From Saccharomyces mikatae IFO 1815 (lineage: Eukaryota > Ascomycota > Saccharomycetes > Saccharomycetales > Saccharomycetaceae), in assembly GCF_947241705.1 (NCBI RefSeq), contig NC_079259.1, forward strand, positions 1,054,001 to 1,118,000: 64,000 nucleotides of DNA, in the 5' to 3' direction. Position numbers and translations under genes: made by a program. Below, piece by piece: positions 1-9,715 of this stretch. Position 1 is the stretch's first letter, and every line of letters starts with the position of its first letter. The notes under the pieces were generated by a model. The model was not told where the DNA came from, searched no databases, and saw nothing but the letters and a program-made list of their open reading frames with translations.

Positions 1-304
1 CTCCCATACCCTTTTTTAAAGTGTCAATTGACGAACAAGAGAAATTCTCATAGTCTTTTATATGGGAGGGGTTCAAACAAACACTGGGGTCATCATGTCG
101 TTGTACATCGGGGTCGTCATTAATAGGGATGTCAGTGATGGATGGCAAAGCTTTAATGCTTGTATTTTTGTCTCGATTCCCCATATCGTTAACTTTATGT
201 TCAGATGTGGTGGATGTTAACATGTCTACGTCATCTTTGAGTTCAGACGGAAGTCTCTGCCCATTGATTATATTATCTGAAGGGGCCGTAGTGTTGTCAG
301 CCAT
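1..304 (-). CDS. SUM1: SUM1, N-terminal part only (runs off the left edge)
   Basis: The reverse strand has an ATG at 304 and an open frame to the window edge, giving the first 101 residues. The start reads MADNTTAPSDNI, which matches the S. cerevisiae Sum1 start (MSENTTAPSDNI as I recall it). Sum1 is a DNA-binding transcriptional repressor that acts with the deacetylase Hst1 at mid-sporulation genes, at the MSE element, and also at some replication origins. The visible part is polar and disordered-looking, rich in Asp, Ser and Thr, with no domain; the DNA-binding part would lie outside the window. It is transcribed away from TFB1 across a 734-bp shared upstream region. Identification rests on the short N-terminal match plus its place next to TFB1. 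Confidence 0.9.
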   Translation of the reverse strand, partial: MADNTTAPSDNIINGQRLPSELKDDVDMLTSTTSEHKVNDMGNRDKNTSIKALPSITDIPINDDPDVQRHDDPSVCLNPSHIKDYENFSCSSIDTLKKGMG

Positions 305-1038
305 CTCCGCAACAGATGAATATTATTTAATGACTGAAACTTTCGTTTGATTTCAATAATAGCACTATCCACTAATTTTGGATGAAACTTGGCTACTTTA
401 AAAAGGTCCTTTGCTCTCTTTTTGCCGACGCCTTTGGTAAAAGATGCCTGTGTGTAGTACTTTTGGGAGTTTATTGGAAATACGAACAGTATTAATGAAT
501 TAAAGAGGAAAAAAAATGAAGCCACTGGTAATGATACAATCTCGGTATCTTAAAAGCTGAAATAAAGCAAGTGTGACTATCTATAGCGAATTCAAAGTGG
601 AAAACTTTCTAATCCGAGCTGAAATATTTTGCCATATTTTGTTGTCCTTTCCCTTTTCCATTCAAGAAAAAAAAAAAAATTTGACGTCGCCGTCGCGTCG
701 CAATCCAAATAGCAGCAATTTATCTTGTTGAACGACGCAAAATACTGGAAATTGTGACTTGAAGGCTAGACATAAGCAACCATATTTTAAATTGGGTGCC
801 TTAGCAAGAAGGTTGCAAGCAATGTATGTGAGCCCGGAAAAAAAAATAGCGCCCACTTATCAAGCTGGTAATATGTTTAGCAGATAACTAGAAGAATTAT
901 ACTTCGTAGTACATGATAAAATCGCTCGCTTTTGACGCTATTTTTGAACAATATTGAATCTTAACATAATAAGCTTTCCCAATAGAAATAGTAATAACAT
1001 CCAATTGAAGATAGAGAAGGTAACAACGTTAAAATATA
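305..1038. other. Divergent upstream region of SUM1 and TFB1
   Basis: This 734-bp gap separates two genes read outward. It contains an A tract at about 665-679 followed by a GC-rich patch with TGACGTC at 682-688 (seven bases of an ATF/CREB-type site). No RNA gene or convincing extra coding frame was seen. Confidence 0.6.
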
Positions 1039-2976
1039 ATGTCACATTCTGGAGCTGCAATTTTCGAAAAGGTGTCAGGGATAATTGCTATAAACGAAGA
1101 TGCTTCGCCCGCAGAATTGACGTGGCGGTCTACGGACGGTGACAAAGTTCATACAGTCGTATTGTCCACCATTGACAAGTTACAAGCCACCCCAGCTTCA
1201 AGTGAAAAAATGATGCTGAGGCTAATCGGGAAAGTAGATGAGTCAAAAAAGAGGAAAGATAACGAAGGGAATGAAGTTTTGCCGAAACCGCAACGTCATA
1301 TGTTTTCATTTAACAACAGAACAGTCATGGATAATATTAAGATGACTTTGCAACAAATTATCTCACGTTATAAGGATGCCGATATCTATGAAGAGAAAAG
1401 AAGAAGAGAGGAATCCGTACAAAACACAGAAACGCCAATGAGCTCCTCTTCGGTTTCAGCGAGGACACCCACGCCACATCTGGATACACCACAGTTGAAT
1501 AATGGGGCTCCTTTGATCAATACAGCCAAATTAGATGATTCTCTCTCCAAAGAGAAATTGCTAACTAACTTGAAGCTGCAACAGTCTTTATTGAAGGGAA
1601 ACAAACTTTTGATGAAAGTTTTCCAAGAAACAGTAATCAATTCCGGATTACCCCCCTCCGAATTTTGGTCAACTAGAATTCCACTATTAAGAGCTTTTGC
1701 TCTATCCACTTCTCAAAAGGTTGGGCCTTATAACGTCCTTTCCACTATCAAGCCAGTGGCTTCGTCGGAAAATAAAGTTAATGTTAACCTATCAAGGGAA
1801 AAAATTCTAAATATTTTTGAGAACTATCCTATTGTAAAGAAAGCTTATACTGACAATGTACCCAAGAATTTCAAGGAGCCTGAATTTTGGGCAAGGTTTT
1901 TCTCTTCGAAGCTATTCAGAAAATTAAGGGGTGAAAAGATCATGCAAAATGATAGAGGTGATGTAATCATCGACAGGTATTTAACGTTGGATCAGGAATT
2001 CGACAGGAAAGATGATGATATGCTATTGCATCCGGTAAAAAAAATTATTGATTTAGACGGTAACATACAGGACGATCCAGTTGCACGAGGTAACAGACCT
2101 GATTTCACTATGCAACCAGGTGTGGATATAAATGGTAATAGCGATGGTACTGTGGATATCTTGAAAGGCATGAACAGATTAAGTGAGAAAATGATTATGG
2201 CCTTAAAAAATGAATATTCTAGAACAAACTTACAGAATAAGTCCAAAATTACAAATGATGAAGAAGATGAGGATAAGGATGAAAGAAATGAACTGACTAT
2301 CGATGACTTGAATGAAAGCTACAAGACAAACTATGCAATCATACATCTGAAAAGAAATGCACACGAAAAGACCTCGGACAAGGATACTGAAGGCTTGGTA
2401 AATGTAATGAAAAATGCGAACTTGAATGTGTCTAATCAACAAATGTTGCAACAACTGTCACTCGTCATGGATAATTTGATCAATAAATTAGACTTGAATC
2501 AAGTAGTTCCCAATAACGAAGTAAGTAATAAAATTAATAAGAGGGTCATAACTGCGATCAAGATTAACGCCAAACAGGCCAAACACAACAACGTTGACTC
2601 TGCGCTTGGTTCTTTTGTGGGCACTACAACTCAAGCAAATGAATCGGAGGTGAAAAGTGCACTACCAATAGATTTACTAGAAAGTTGTAGAATGTTGCAC
2701 ACAACGTGTTGTGAATTTTTGAAGCATTTTTATATTCATTTTCAAAGCGGGGAACAAAAGCAAGCCAGTACCGTCAAAAAGCTTTATAATCACCTGAAGG
2801 ATTGTATCGAAAAAATCAACGAGTTATTTCAAGATGTACTCAATGGTGATGGTGAATCCATGTCAAATACGTGTACCGCCTATTTGAGGCCAGTTTTAAA
2901 CTCCATTACTTTGGCCACCCATAAGTACGATGAGTACCTTAACGAATATAACAACGATTCGAACGGTAACATATAA
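1039..2976 (+). CDS. TFB1: TFIIH core subunit Tfb1 (p62)
   Basis: The protein is 645 residues (S. cerevisiae Tfb1 is 642). Tfb1 is the p62 subunit of the TFIIH core, needed for RNA polymerase II initiation and nucleotide excision repair in the nucleus. The N-terminal ~110 residues form the family's PH domain, which binds acidic activators, TFIIE and Rad2/Rad4. Two BSD domains follow at about 170-225 and 248-298, with the FW pairs visible at 209-210 and 283-284. The C-terminal half mediates contact with other TFIIH subunits. The ATG at 1039 gives the known start MSHSGAAIFEK. Differences from S. cerevisiae cluster in the acidic linker around residues 400-460, as expected for a disordered region. 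Confidence 0.98.
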   Translation: MSHSGAAIFEKVSGIIAINEDASPAELTWRSTDGDKVHTVVLSTIDKLQATPASSEKMMLRLIGKVDESKKRKDNEGNEVLPKPQRHMFSFNNRTVMDNIKMTLQQIISRYKDADIYEEKRRREESVQNTETPMSSSSVSARTPTPHLDTPQLNNGAPLINTAKLDDSLSKEKLLTNLKLQQSLLKGNKLLMKVFQETVINSGLPPSEFWSTRIPLLRAFALSTSQKVGPYNVLSTIKPVASSENKVNVNLSREKILNIFENYPIVKKAYTDNVPKNFKEPEFWARFFSSKLFRKLRGEKIMQNDRGDVIIDRYLTLDQEFDRKDDDMLLHPVKKIIDLDGNIQDDPVARGNRPDFTMQPGVDINGNSDGTVDILKGMNRLSEKMIMALKNEYSRTNLQNKSKITNDEEDEDKDERNELTIDDLNESYKTNYAIIHLKRNAHEKTSDKDTEGLVNVMKNANLNVSNQQMLQQLSLVMDNLINKLDLNQVVPNNEVSNKINKRVITAIKINAKQAKHNNVDSALGSFVGTTTQANESEVKSALPIDLLESCRMLHTTCCEFLKHFYIHFQSGEQKQASTVKKLYNHLKDCIEKINELFQDVLNGDGESMSNTCTAYLRPVLNSITLATHKYDEYLNEYNNDSNGNI

Positions 2977-3575
2977 TACTTTCGTACAATCGCCACATTT
3001 TTCCATTTCACATTATATATTTACTTCCTGCATGTTACATATTACATATAACTTAATTGTGTGTATTCTTCCTTTTTGGTTTTCAGTCACTCTTTTGAAA
3101 CAATGGAAAAAAGGCGGGATCCGATTAACGCTGTGCTGCACTGCTGCAGCCGTGCGTGTAAATAAAACATTCAACGTAAAAATGCGCGCAAATGGCATGA
3201 GAAACAAAAAAGAAACAAATGAGAAACATTTTTAATATGTGATGTGGGTTACTACTTGCAAAGCAAAAGCTCGATACTACTGAAAATTTAGTTTTAAGCT
3301 AGTCAGAGCCCCACTACTATTCTGATAGTATCACCATATTTATTTCCTAGATCTAGATGTTTTCTTCTCTTCCAAGCTAGAATAAGAATATCAGTCATTG
3401 CCTGGACGCATTATCATCTTGAACGATTGTGCAGGTTTTTGTATGCAGTAAGTGCATCTCATCAATGGTCTTGCGTATATGTCATTAAATAGATATTGAA
3501 TTAGTCCAGCTGATACTTAATTGGATTACATCAGTTAGATGATATCTATACTCTCTTTTAGAAATTTTTAGAAAA
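2977..3575. other. Gap between TFB1 and the SSF2 remnant
   Basis: This 599-bp stretch holds no supported gene. Toward its right end would have lain the SSF2 promoter. An RRPE-like TGAAAATTTA is at 3281-3290 and a PAC-like CTCATCAA on the reverse sense is at 3458-3465; both are imperfect and may be chance. Confidence 0.5.
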
Positions 3576-4860
3576 ATGTTTAAAAGAAAAAAAAAAGAGA
3601 ACGCATGCACAAATCACACTTGAGCAGGAATGAGATATTCCCAAGTCAATGGTCACCAGAGTGTGTTAAACTTCATTGGCTAACCATTCAAGTAGTAAAA
3701 AGGTTTTTGCCAAATTATGCAGCCACATATAGCTATAAAGCTGAAAGAGCGTAAATCAAATAAACTCAAGGATTTAGTTGTCATGTGTGGCCCATTAGGT
3801 GTTAGTCATCTTTTCATGTTCACCCAATCTGAAAAGACAGGCAATGTTTCGCTAAAGATAGCAAAAAATCCACGGGGCCCTACTGTTAATTTTCAAGTAT
3901 TGGACTATTCTCCAGGTAAAGATGTCATGAAGTTTTTGAAAAGCCCGAATCTTTGAATAATGATGATATATAAGACCCACCAGTATTAGTTTTGAATGGG
4001 TTCTATACATCCAAGAAATCTGGTGAAGAGGAGCAAGATGTAAATGTAGAGAAGGTTATTGTTTCTATGTTTCAGAATATTTTTCCATCTCTCAATCCAG
4101 TTTGAACTCCATTAAAATATATCAAACATGTATTTATGATCAATAAGGATAAAGAAACGGGCGAAATACATATGCGTCATTATTTCATTGATATTAGGGA
4201 AGTGGATATCTCAAGAAATTTGAAAAGGCTATATAAAGCCAAAAACAATTTAGGTAAAGCAGTGCCGAATGTTCATCGAAAAGAAGATATATCCTCATTG
4301 ATATTAGATCATGATTTAGGAGCCTACACGTCAGAATCTGAAATTGAAGATGATGCTATTTTAAGGATGATTGATAATCAAAACGTGAAAGCAAAGCATT
4401 TTCAAAGTTCGAAATCGCAAAAGACATCAGTTGAAAAGATTGATGATGAAGAGCACGGAAAAAATACAGAAGTAGTAATGGAGGAAAATAAACGACCAGA
4501 AAGCTCTCAAGTAGCTCCATGTAAAAAATTTACCAAGTTAACAGAGTTAAGAGCAAGACGATCGCTGAAACTTGTCAAGACAGAGGAAGGTATCTGTTCG
4601 GGAAAAGTGTTGCATCACGAATATGTCCTAAAATCAAGCGAAGAAATCAGAACTTTGGAAAGAGGTAAGCTGGGAAGATGAGGCTCAAGGAGCAAAGAAA
4701 TAAGGAAGAACAAGACAAAATTACCAAAAAGAAGGCTATTAAAGACGCTAAAAAGCAAAGGAAATTGGAAAGAAGAAAAACTAGAGCAGCAGAAGAGGGC
4801 GAAGGGGAAAACAAAGTTGATGCTATTAACAACGTGATTTCTTCCAGTGAAGATGAGTAA
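3576..4860 (+). pseudogene. SSF2: SSF2 pseudogene (ribosome-biogenesis Brix protein)
   Basis: The position between TFB1 and PIB1 is that of SSF2 (453 residues in S. cerevisiae), a Brix-domain factor for 27S pre-rRNA processing and large-subunit assembly in the nucleolus. Homology runs from about 3576 to 4860, but in several frames. A possible ATG at 3576 leads into a lysine run and then loses frame. The N-terminal homology in the next frame has in-frame stops near 3634 and 3667. A conserved block starting MQPHIAIKLKERKSNK begins at 3717 and ends at a stop at 3954-3956. Further stops and shifts occur at 3956-4110. A long block with MINKDKETGEI runs 4136-4681, and a lysine-rich tail restarts in another frame at 4678. 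At least four frameshifts and several stops are present. The paralogue SSF1 lies elsewhere in these genomes and could cover the function. Confidence 0.92.
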
Positions 4861-5159
4861 TATAGTTATTTGCTAAGCGAATTGGAATGATTCATAATAT
4901 GCTTGCATTATCTTTGTACACGCTTACCACGCATATGCTATTTTTACGTCTGATAAAACTAAAAAAAACTAGGGTATGACTCCTCATCCGTCATAGGAGA
5001 GATACCTCAGATTAAATATCAATGAATATATAAGATTACAATTAGACAAGTATAGAATCCTTTCCAAGTAAAAAAGGATAAACAAAGGAAAAGAAAAGGA
5101 AAACCTCGACTATTAACAGCGGAAGAAATAAGCTTTGAAATCAAGTTAGATAGTTATTA

Positions 5160-6032
5160 TTAGAATACAGCATCATGGAAAGGGCAAAAGTTTCGCTTAA
5201 TGAAAGCGTTCCCGTTTCCTCTTTGAGCTGCACCCATTTGCGCTTTCTTGTGAAACCAGTTTTTAATACATTTATAATGAAAAACACATAAGCACTCTAA
5301 CCTCCCAACTTTTTCGCCAGGTTCCATATTCTCGAAGCATATTGGACATTCTTTGATGGCAACATGGTTCTCATCATGCGTTGCAGTAGGCGGTATCTTA
5401 TATACTAACATTCTATTCTGGAAAGTGGGACTCTCTTTTGCGGAGTCTTCTACAGCATTCGATGTAGGTGTGTGTTGCTGGGCATTTTCAGCTCTCTGTA
5501 AACAATCCTCTACATGCTCCCTGGTCTCATCTTCATTAGCAAATTGTGCGAGGTCTGAGTTACAGATAGGGCAAAATCGATCTTCCTCGTTTCGCGAACT
5601 TTCCTCGTTTCCATATGCCGTGCTACTTTGATCCATCGAGTCTTCCAGAATTTCCCCTTCCTCATCGTTGGTACCATTCAATACACCAGGTAAAAGTGCA
5701 CCTGATGGTGCCAAAGTCTGAGTTGATATTACGTCTTTTTTGGCAGAGGATACTAGCAAATTTAAATGCAGAAGATTGTCATAGCACTCATTACAAGTTC
5801 TGAATGGGGGTGATTCCGCATCGCTATTTTTTTTCTGCAGGGCATGAACCTTCTTTTTATTGTAGTTTACAAAGTTTTCAGTACAAGAAGAGCAAAATAT
5901 TCTCCCACAACACCTACAATGGTGGCGTCTTACCAGGAACGTAAAGTTTGTCTTGCATTGAAAACAGCTCTGAGCTTCTTCGTCTGCTTGCCACCTGGCA
6001 AGATTATTTATGCAGTCCTCCTTGATAACCAT
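5160..6032 (-). CDS. PIB1: Pib1, FYVE-RING E3 ubiquitin ligase of endosomes/vacuole
   Basis: A 290-residue protein with an N-terminal FYVE finger at about 12-85, containing the [10 protein letters not shown] signature that binds phosphatidylinositol 3-phosphate. Its C-terminal RING-type zinc finger, at about 225-285, begins ECPICFENM and contains the [10 protein letters not shown] motif. Pib1 is an endosomal and vacuolar-membrane ubiquitin ligase that acts in sorting of membrane proteins. The linker is acidic and holds a further CPIC...H...C zinc-finger-like cluster near residue 150. The ATG at 6032 gives the expected start ([10 protein letters not shown]). A Reb1-type site lies 181 bp upstream. 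Convergent with the SSF2 remnant. Confidence 0.97.
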   Translation of the reverse strand: MVIKEDCINNLARWQADEEAQSCFQCKTNFTFLVRRHHCRCCGRIFCSSCTENFVNYNKKKVHALQKKNSDAESPPFRTCNECYDNLLHLNLLVSSAKKDVISTQTLAPSGALLPGVLNGTNDEEGEILEDSMDQSSTAYGNEESSRNEEDRFCPICNSDLAQFANEDETREHVEDCLQRAENAQQHTPTSNAVEDSAKESPTFQNRMLVYKIPPTATHDENHVAIKECPICFENMEPGEKVGRLECLCVFHYKCIKNWFHKKAQMGAAQRGNGNAFIKRNFCPFHDAVF

Positions 6033-6394
6033 GATCTCTAATTCTCCAAATATTGTTCTTCGATAGTAAAGAAAATCAACAATAGCAAATAGCTCGCAAG
6101 CAGGCTAGTTTCTTGATCGTTCCCCTTAAACTATGAAGCCCGAGAATAGTTCTACTTTTCTCTCTTTCCTACATTTTACTCAAATTGGTAAGTGAGTAGA
6201 TTTCGATGCTCATTACCCGGAATTCAAAGTCTCCGAAATATACAATTGTGCTTATCTAAGATTGGCTGCACTGGGAATGGCCATTATTCTATCTCCGCCA
6301 AGAATCGTGTAATCATTTATAACCCTGAGGTTCACTAACTCTGCCTTCATTCAAAAGAATTTCCTTTTTTGTACTGAAAAAGGTAACGCTTCAA
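6033..6394. other. Gap between PIB1 start and RAD34 end
   Basis: A 362-bp region holding the PIB1 promoter and the RAD34 3' end. The only clear element is the Reb1-type site at 6213-6220. Confidence 0.6.
6213..6220 (+). promoter_or_regulatory. Reb1-type site upstream of PIB1
   Basis: TTACCCGG is an exact match to the Reb1 general regulatory factor consensus. It lies 181 bp upstream of the PIB1 start, a usual position for Reb1 in yeast promoters. Binding is inferred. Confidence 0.6.
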
Positions 6395-8473
6395 TTAGCG
6401 GTCCCTCTGCATTTCATCATTATTTCTGAGATTTCCGTAGTCAGTATTCAATCGGTCATTGACTTGCAGCTTTCTTAGAAGAAGGTCCCAAAATGAGAGC
6501 CCTAATAGTAATTTAGTCTGCTGTTTCAAACTTTGAACTAGTTCGTAGTCACTTTCTTTGACTAGTATACTTTCAATTTTGGGAATGGCATGGCCTTTTT
6601 TCTGTTTAAAGTCAAAACCACTTACTACATCCAAGTACTCAATTCTTTGCGTCTTTCTTTTTGTTCTATTGTAGCGTTTTATAAGATCTTTGATATTACC
6701 ACATTCGTTAAGTGGGATTAATTCAAATCCATCGGGCTTGGTTTCTTTAGAGTAAATTTCGATGTTACCAAATTTGTTTTTAAAATGTGATAAATTCGTG
6801 ATCATATGTTCGTGTCCCAAAAGATCGTGGTATGTATTCGGGTATTTGGGAGTTTTCATTGTTTGCTCATACGAAAACAATTCCTTGATATCGTCTTTGT
6901 CTAAATTTCTTACCAGTCTTTTCTTCATCGGTAGATACTTTTTACGCTTTAATGGCTGGGTATCAGGCAGAATAGAACGCCCTAATATTGCCCAATGCTG
7001 TTTACTCTTTAATTGAAGAACGTCTTTTTTCCAAAATAAGGGCTCTCTTAAGTTGTCTACTTTGGTGAATGTTGCAGCTTGCCTTGCCTGAGGATTTAAT
7101 ACTTCATTAGACTTTAAAATAGAGGGTATTACAAAATTATCTGTTCTTTTGATTTCTATAACACTTTTTGGCAATGTAAAATTGGTTAAAGCGATATTTT
7201 TCATTAATTCGTCATTATGAGAAGATACCCTCTTTTTATTGAATATTTTCAGCCATCTAGATAGATTTTGGTAGCTTCTATAATGTTTCGATCTTAAAAT
7301 AGGGGAGGACTCAGATAACTCAAAGTATCTGTAACAAACATTTGGTACATATCTCGGTGAGATATCATACATTACTCTTTCAGTACAGTCTATGTTAACC
7401 ACATAATGAAAACTTTGGTTTAGATTATACTTCATATCCGTTGAGGGTTGATAATTAGGAACAAACTGGTCCTTGCGTGTCTTTAAGACCATTTCACGTT
7501 TATCCAGATGAGCTATGGGGTCAATGATGTACAGCTCATTGTCAGTTAAGGTAGGAAATTCTAATTCAATCCAAAAATAAGGCTGTATCAGGTCAGAATC
7601 AAACAGGTTGGGAACTTTGCCAACATCATGTTCGATTTGCCATTTCACCTTATTGCACCTAATAGCATAATCGTGTAATGGCAAAGCAAAGCAAAAATAG
7701 AGCTTTTTATTTTCCGGTAGAAGATTCTTTAAAATAATTAAAAAGAACAACGTTAGTATATCTCTATTGGCCATCTTCTTCTTCGCCATCTTACGAAGGT
7801 CTTCAACATTATCTTTTATCAATGGTCTATTTCCGTAAAATTCATGTTGATTATCAAGGACTTTCTTATATGTGGATTTAGGGATCATATTTTTGTTCTG
7901 ACTGTCGGCATACTTTATAAGGTATTGCAATCTGTTAAAGTTTTGTCTGATACCATTGCTATTCATTTTGTAGTTGGAACGAAACCATAAAACCAAGCCA
8001 AGCAAAAGTGTTCTTAAAGAAGCCATTTTGGCGAATGGATCCCTTTCATTCCAATCTTTGAATTTTTTGCTAATTAATTTTGGTACCGATCTTCTTAATC
8101 GTCTATTTAGTCTTTCGTCGTCAACGCATTTTACTCTAGTTTTCAACAAAAATAACATGAATGGCATCATCACCAAGTGTAGCCCATACTTAAGTCGCTG
8201 ATAGTTGAACGCTTTTCTATCATTCTTTCGTTTGGGTTTGTTTGCTTTCTCGCTATTCCGGTGTGTACCATTTACTGTGACAGTTATGCTTCCATCTAAA
8301 CAAACATCCTCCCAGTCAACATCACTTAAGTTATCATCTTCATCTTGGTGAAAGTCATCAAAAGAATCTACTTCTCCTTCCTCTTCATAAAACAATAATT
8401 CTTTCTCCCCATTCTTGGATTTTTTTTGTTTGGATGAATGATGGTGACATGGCTCTAATACTCTCTTAGACAT
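6395..8473 (-). CDS. RAD34: Rad34, Rad4/XPC family repair protein for rDNA
   Basis: A 692-residue protein, the same length as I recall for S. cerevisiae Rad34. It is a relative of Rad4/XPC that is needed for nucleotide excision repair of rDNA transcribed by RNA polymerase I. The N-terminal ~60 residues are acidic. The middle third corresponds to the Rad4 transglutaminase-like fold, and the region from about 430 to 640 to the BHD damage-binding modules; PKYPNTYHDLLGHEHMITNL near 550 is a typical BHD segment in this family. The ATG at 8473 is the first in frame. IPK1 lies upstream on the same strand, with 224 bp between. Confidence 0.95.
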   Translation of the reverse strand: MSKRVLEPCHHHSSKQKKSKNGEKELLFYEEEGEVDSFDDFHQDEDDNLSDVDWEDVCLDGSITVTVNGTHRNSEKANKPKRKNDRKAFNYQRLKYGLHLVMMPFMLFLLKTRVKCVDDERLNRRLRRSVPKLISKKFKDWNERDPFAKMASLRTLLLGLVLWFRSNYKMNSNGIRQNFNRLQYLIKYADSQNKNMIPKSTYKKVLDNQHEFYGNRPLIKDNVEDLRKMAKKKMANRDILTLFFLIILKNLLPENKKLYFCFALPLHDYAIRCNKVKWQIEHDVGKVPNLFDSDLIQPYFWIELEFPTLTDNELYIIDPIAHLDKREMVLKTRKDQFVPNYQPSTDMKYNLNQSFHYVVNIDCTERVMYDISPRYVPNVCYRYFELSESSPILRSKHYRSYQNLSRWLKIFNKKRVSSHNDELMKNIALTNFTLPKSVIEIKRTDNFVIPSILKSNEVLNPQARQAATFTKVDNLREPLFWKKDVLQLKSKQHWAILGRSILPDTQPLKRKKYLPMKKRLVRNLDKDDIKELFSYEQTMKTPKYPNTYHDLLGHEHMITNLSHFKNKFGNIEIYSKETKPDGFELIPLNECGNIKDLIKRYNRTKRKTQRIEYLDVVSGFDFKQKKGHAIPKIESILVKESDYELVQSLKQQTKLLLGLSFWDLLLRKLQVNDRLNTDYGNLRNNDEMQRDR

Positions 8474-8697
8474 TACTTTCCCTCTTATCGCGCCTTTGCT
8501 TTGTACATATGTGTGGTGAGTTCAAAGACTCGTCTCCACATTAAATATCTTGTAACGCCATATACATTGACTTGTCTATTTTCCGTTCACTTCTTTACAT
8601 TTCCTCAAGGGTCACTGAAAAAGATTTAAGTAAATATTCTATAAAATTTAATAGTATATGCGGTAGTAACAGATAAAGGAAAAAGTATGTGGTCCTT

Positions 8698-9540
8698 TTA
8701 TTTTGAAGTATGATAGATTTTTTCGCTTGATGTCAACTGATTGTAAGTTTTTATCCAATGAGTCCATTTTTCTTTTGGTTTTAGATCGACATCTATTACA
8801 TTCACATATAACGCATCTTTGGTACTGTTCCATTCAATGAAACATGTCACATCTCTGAGCGTCATGAGTAGTAAATGCTCATCTTTTACATCGTCAATCG
8901 ATTTTATATTCTTAATTGAAATTACGTTTTCTGTAAATTTTTTCTGTAAATCATAAAGAATCTTGAAGACATTATTGTCATCGTGCAAGTAGTTAAGCAT
9001 AGCTGCTTTAAATTTATCCGGGTATACCTTGCATTCTGCGAATGTTAATTCCAAGTGTGATGGATTGATTAATAGCTGATTGTAACAGTATCTAACCTCT
9101 CTACCTTTAGATACGTTATGAGTGCAGTTCCTACAGTAATCCGTATCGTAGTATAGCCATTTAGGTTTTAGTTCCAAAAGAACAGTTTGGAAATTCTGTG
9201 AACAGTAAGATTTCAAGAAGTGGTCGTTCTGTATCAGATTTGCTGTCCTGTTGAATAGGTTTTTTATTTTGATAATTTTGACCACCTTTTCATCCAAGTT
9301 TAATATAAAGGTACTTAGAATGGGTCTTACAACGTCTATATCCACATCAATGAGATTCATTGGACAGATTAAACCATGCAAAAGAGGTTCTACATTCTCT
9401 CTAATATAATGAATGTTTTTGACAGTGTAAGAATTATTAGATGATAACAGATCAGGCCAACGAATGCAGCATCGCCATAACCACATTGGATCTCCATAAT
9501 CAATCACAATATTTGCCCCACCACGCCCGATAACTCTCAT
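8698..9540 (-). CDS. IPK1: Inositol 1,3,4,5,6-pentakisphosphate 2-kinase
   Basis: This nuclear kinase makes inositol hexakisphosphate (phytate) from IP5; IP6 supports mRNA export through Gle1. The frame is open further upstream but has no ATG there. I start at the ATG at 9540, giving MRVIGRGGANI, which matches the S. cerevisiae start and gives 280 residues (281 expected). Visible IPK motifs: the glycine loop RGGAN at 6-10, ELKPK at 123-127, the zinc-site region CRNCTH at 136-141, and IDVDLKPKEKW at 249-259. OMS1 is divergent, and the two starts are only 175 bp apart, so the promoters must be compact. Confidence 0.97.
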   Translation of the reverse strand: MRVIGRGGANIVIDYGDPMWLWRCCIRWPDLLSSNNSYTVKNIHYIRENVEPLLHGLICPMNLIDVDIDVVRPILSTFILNLDEKVVKIIKIKNLFNRTANLIQNDHFLKSYCSQNFQTVLLELKPKWLYYDTDYCRNCTHNVSKGREVRYCYNQLLINPSHLELTFAECKVYPDKFKAAMLNYLHDDNNVFKILYDLQKKFTENVISIKNIKSIDDVKDEHLLLMTLRDVTCFIEWNSTKDALYVNVIDVDLKPKEKWTHWIKTYNQLTSSEKIYHTSK

Positions 9541-9715
9541 CAAATTTTTGCTCAAAAGGACGTTATTGTTCACCAATTTTGACCAGTGGCATCATTCCCT
9601 TCGAACTATTATTATTAGAAACTTCACGACCGAAATAGAAAAGTACCTTGGTGAAAATACTGTCGGCAAAATAAATTACACTAGAAACATTCAATAAAAC
9701 CAAGGATAAAGAAAA

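Noticed and set aside
268-525. 85-codon reverse open frame upstream of SUM1
   Set aside because: It starts at a GTG, overlaps the SUM1 N-terminal coding region in another frame, and has no recognised similarity.
3120-3165. GC-rich hairpin-like stretch (CTGTGCTGCACTGCTGCAGC) after TFB1
   Set aside because: Considered as a small RNA or terminator, but no box motifs or flanking context supported it.
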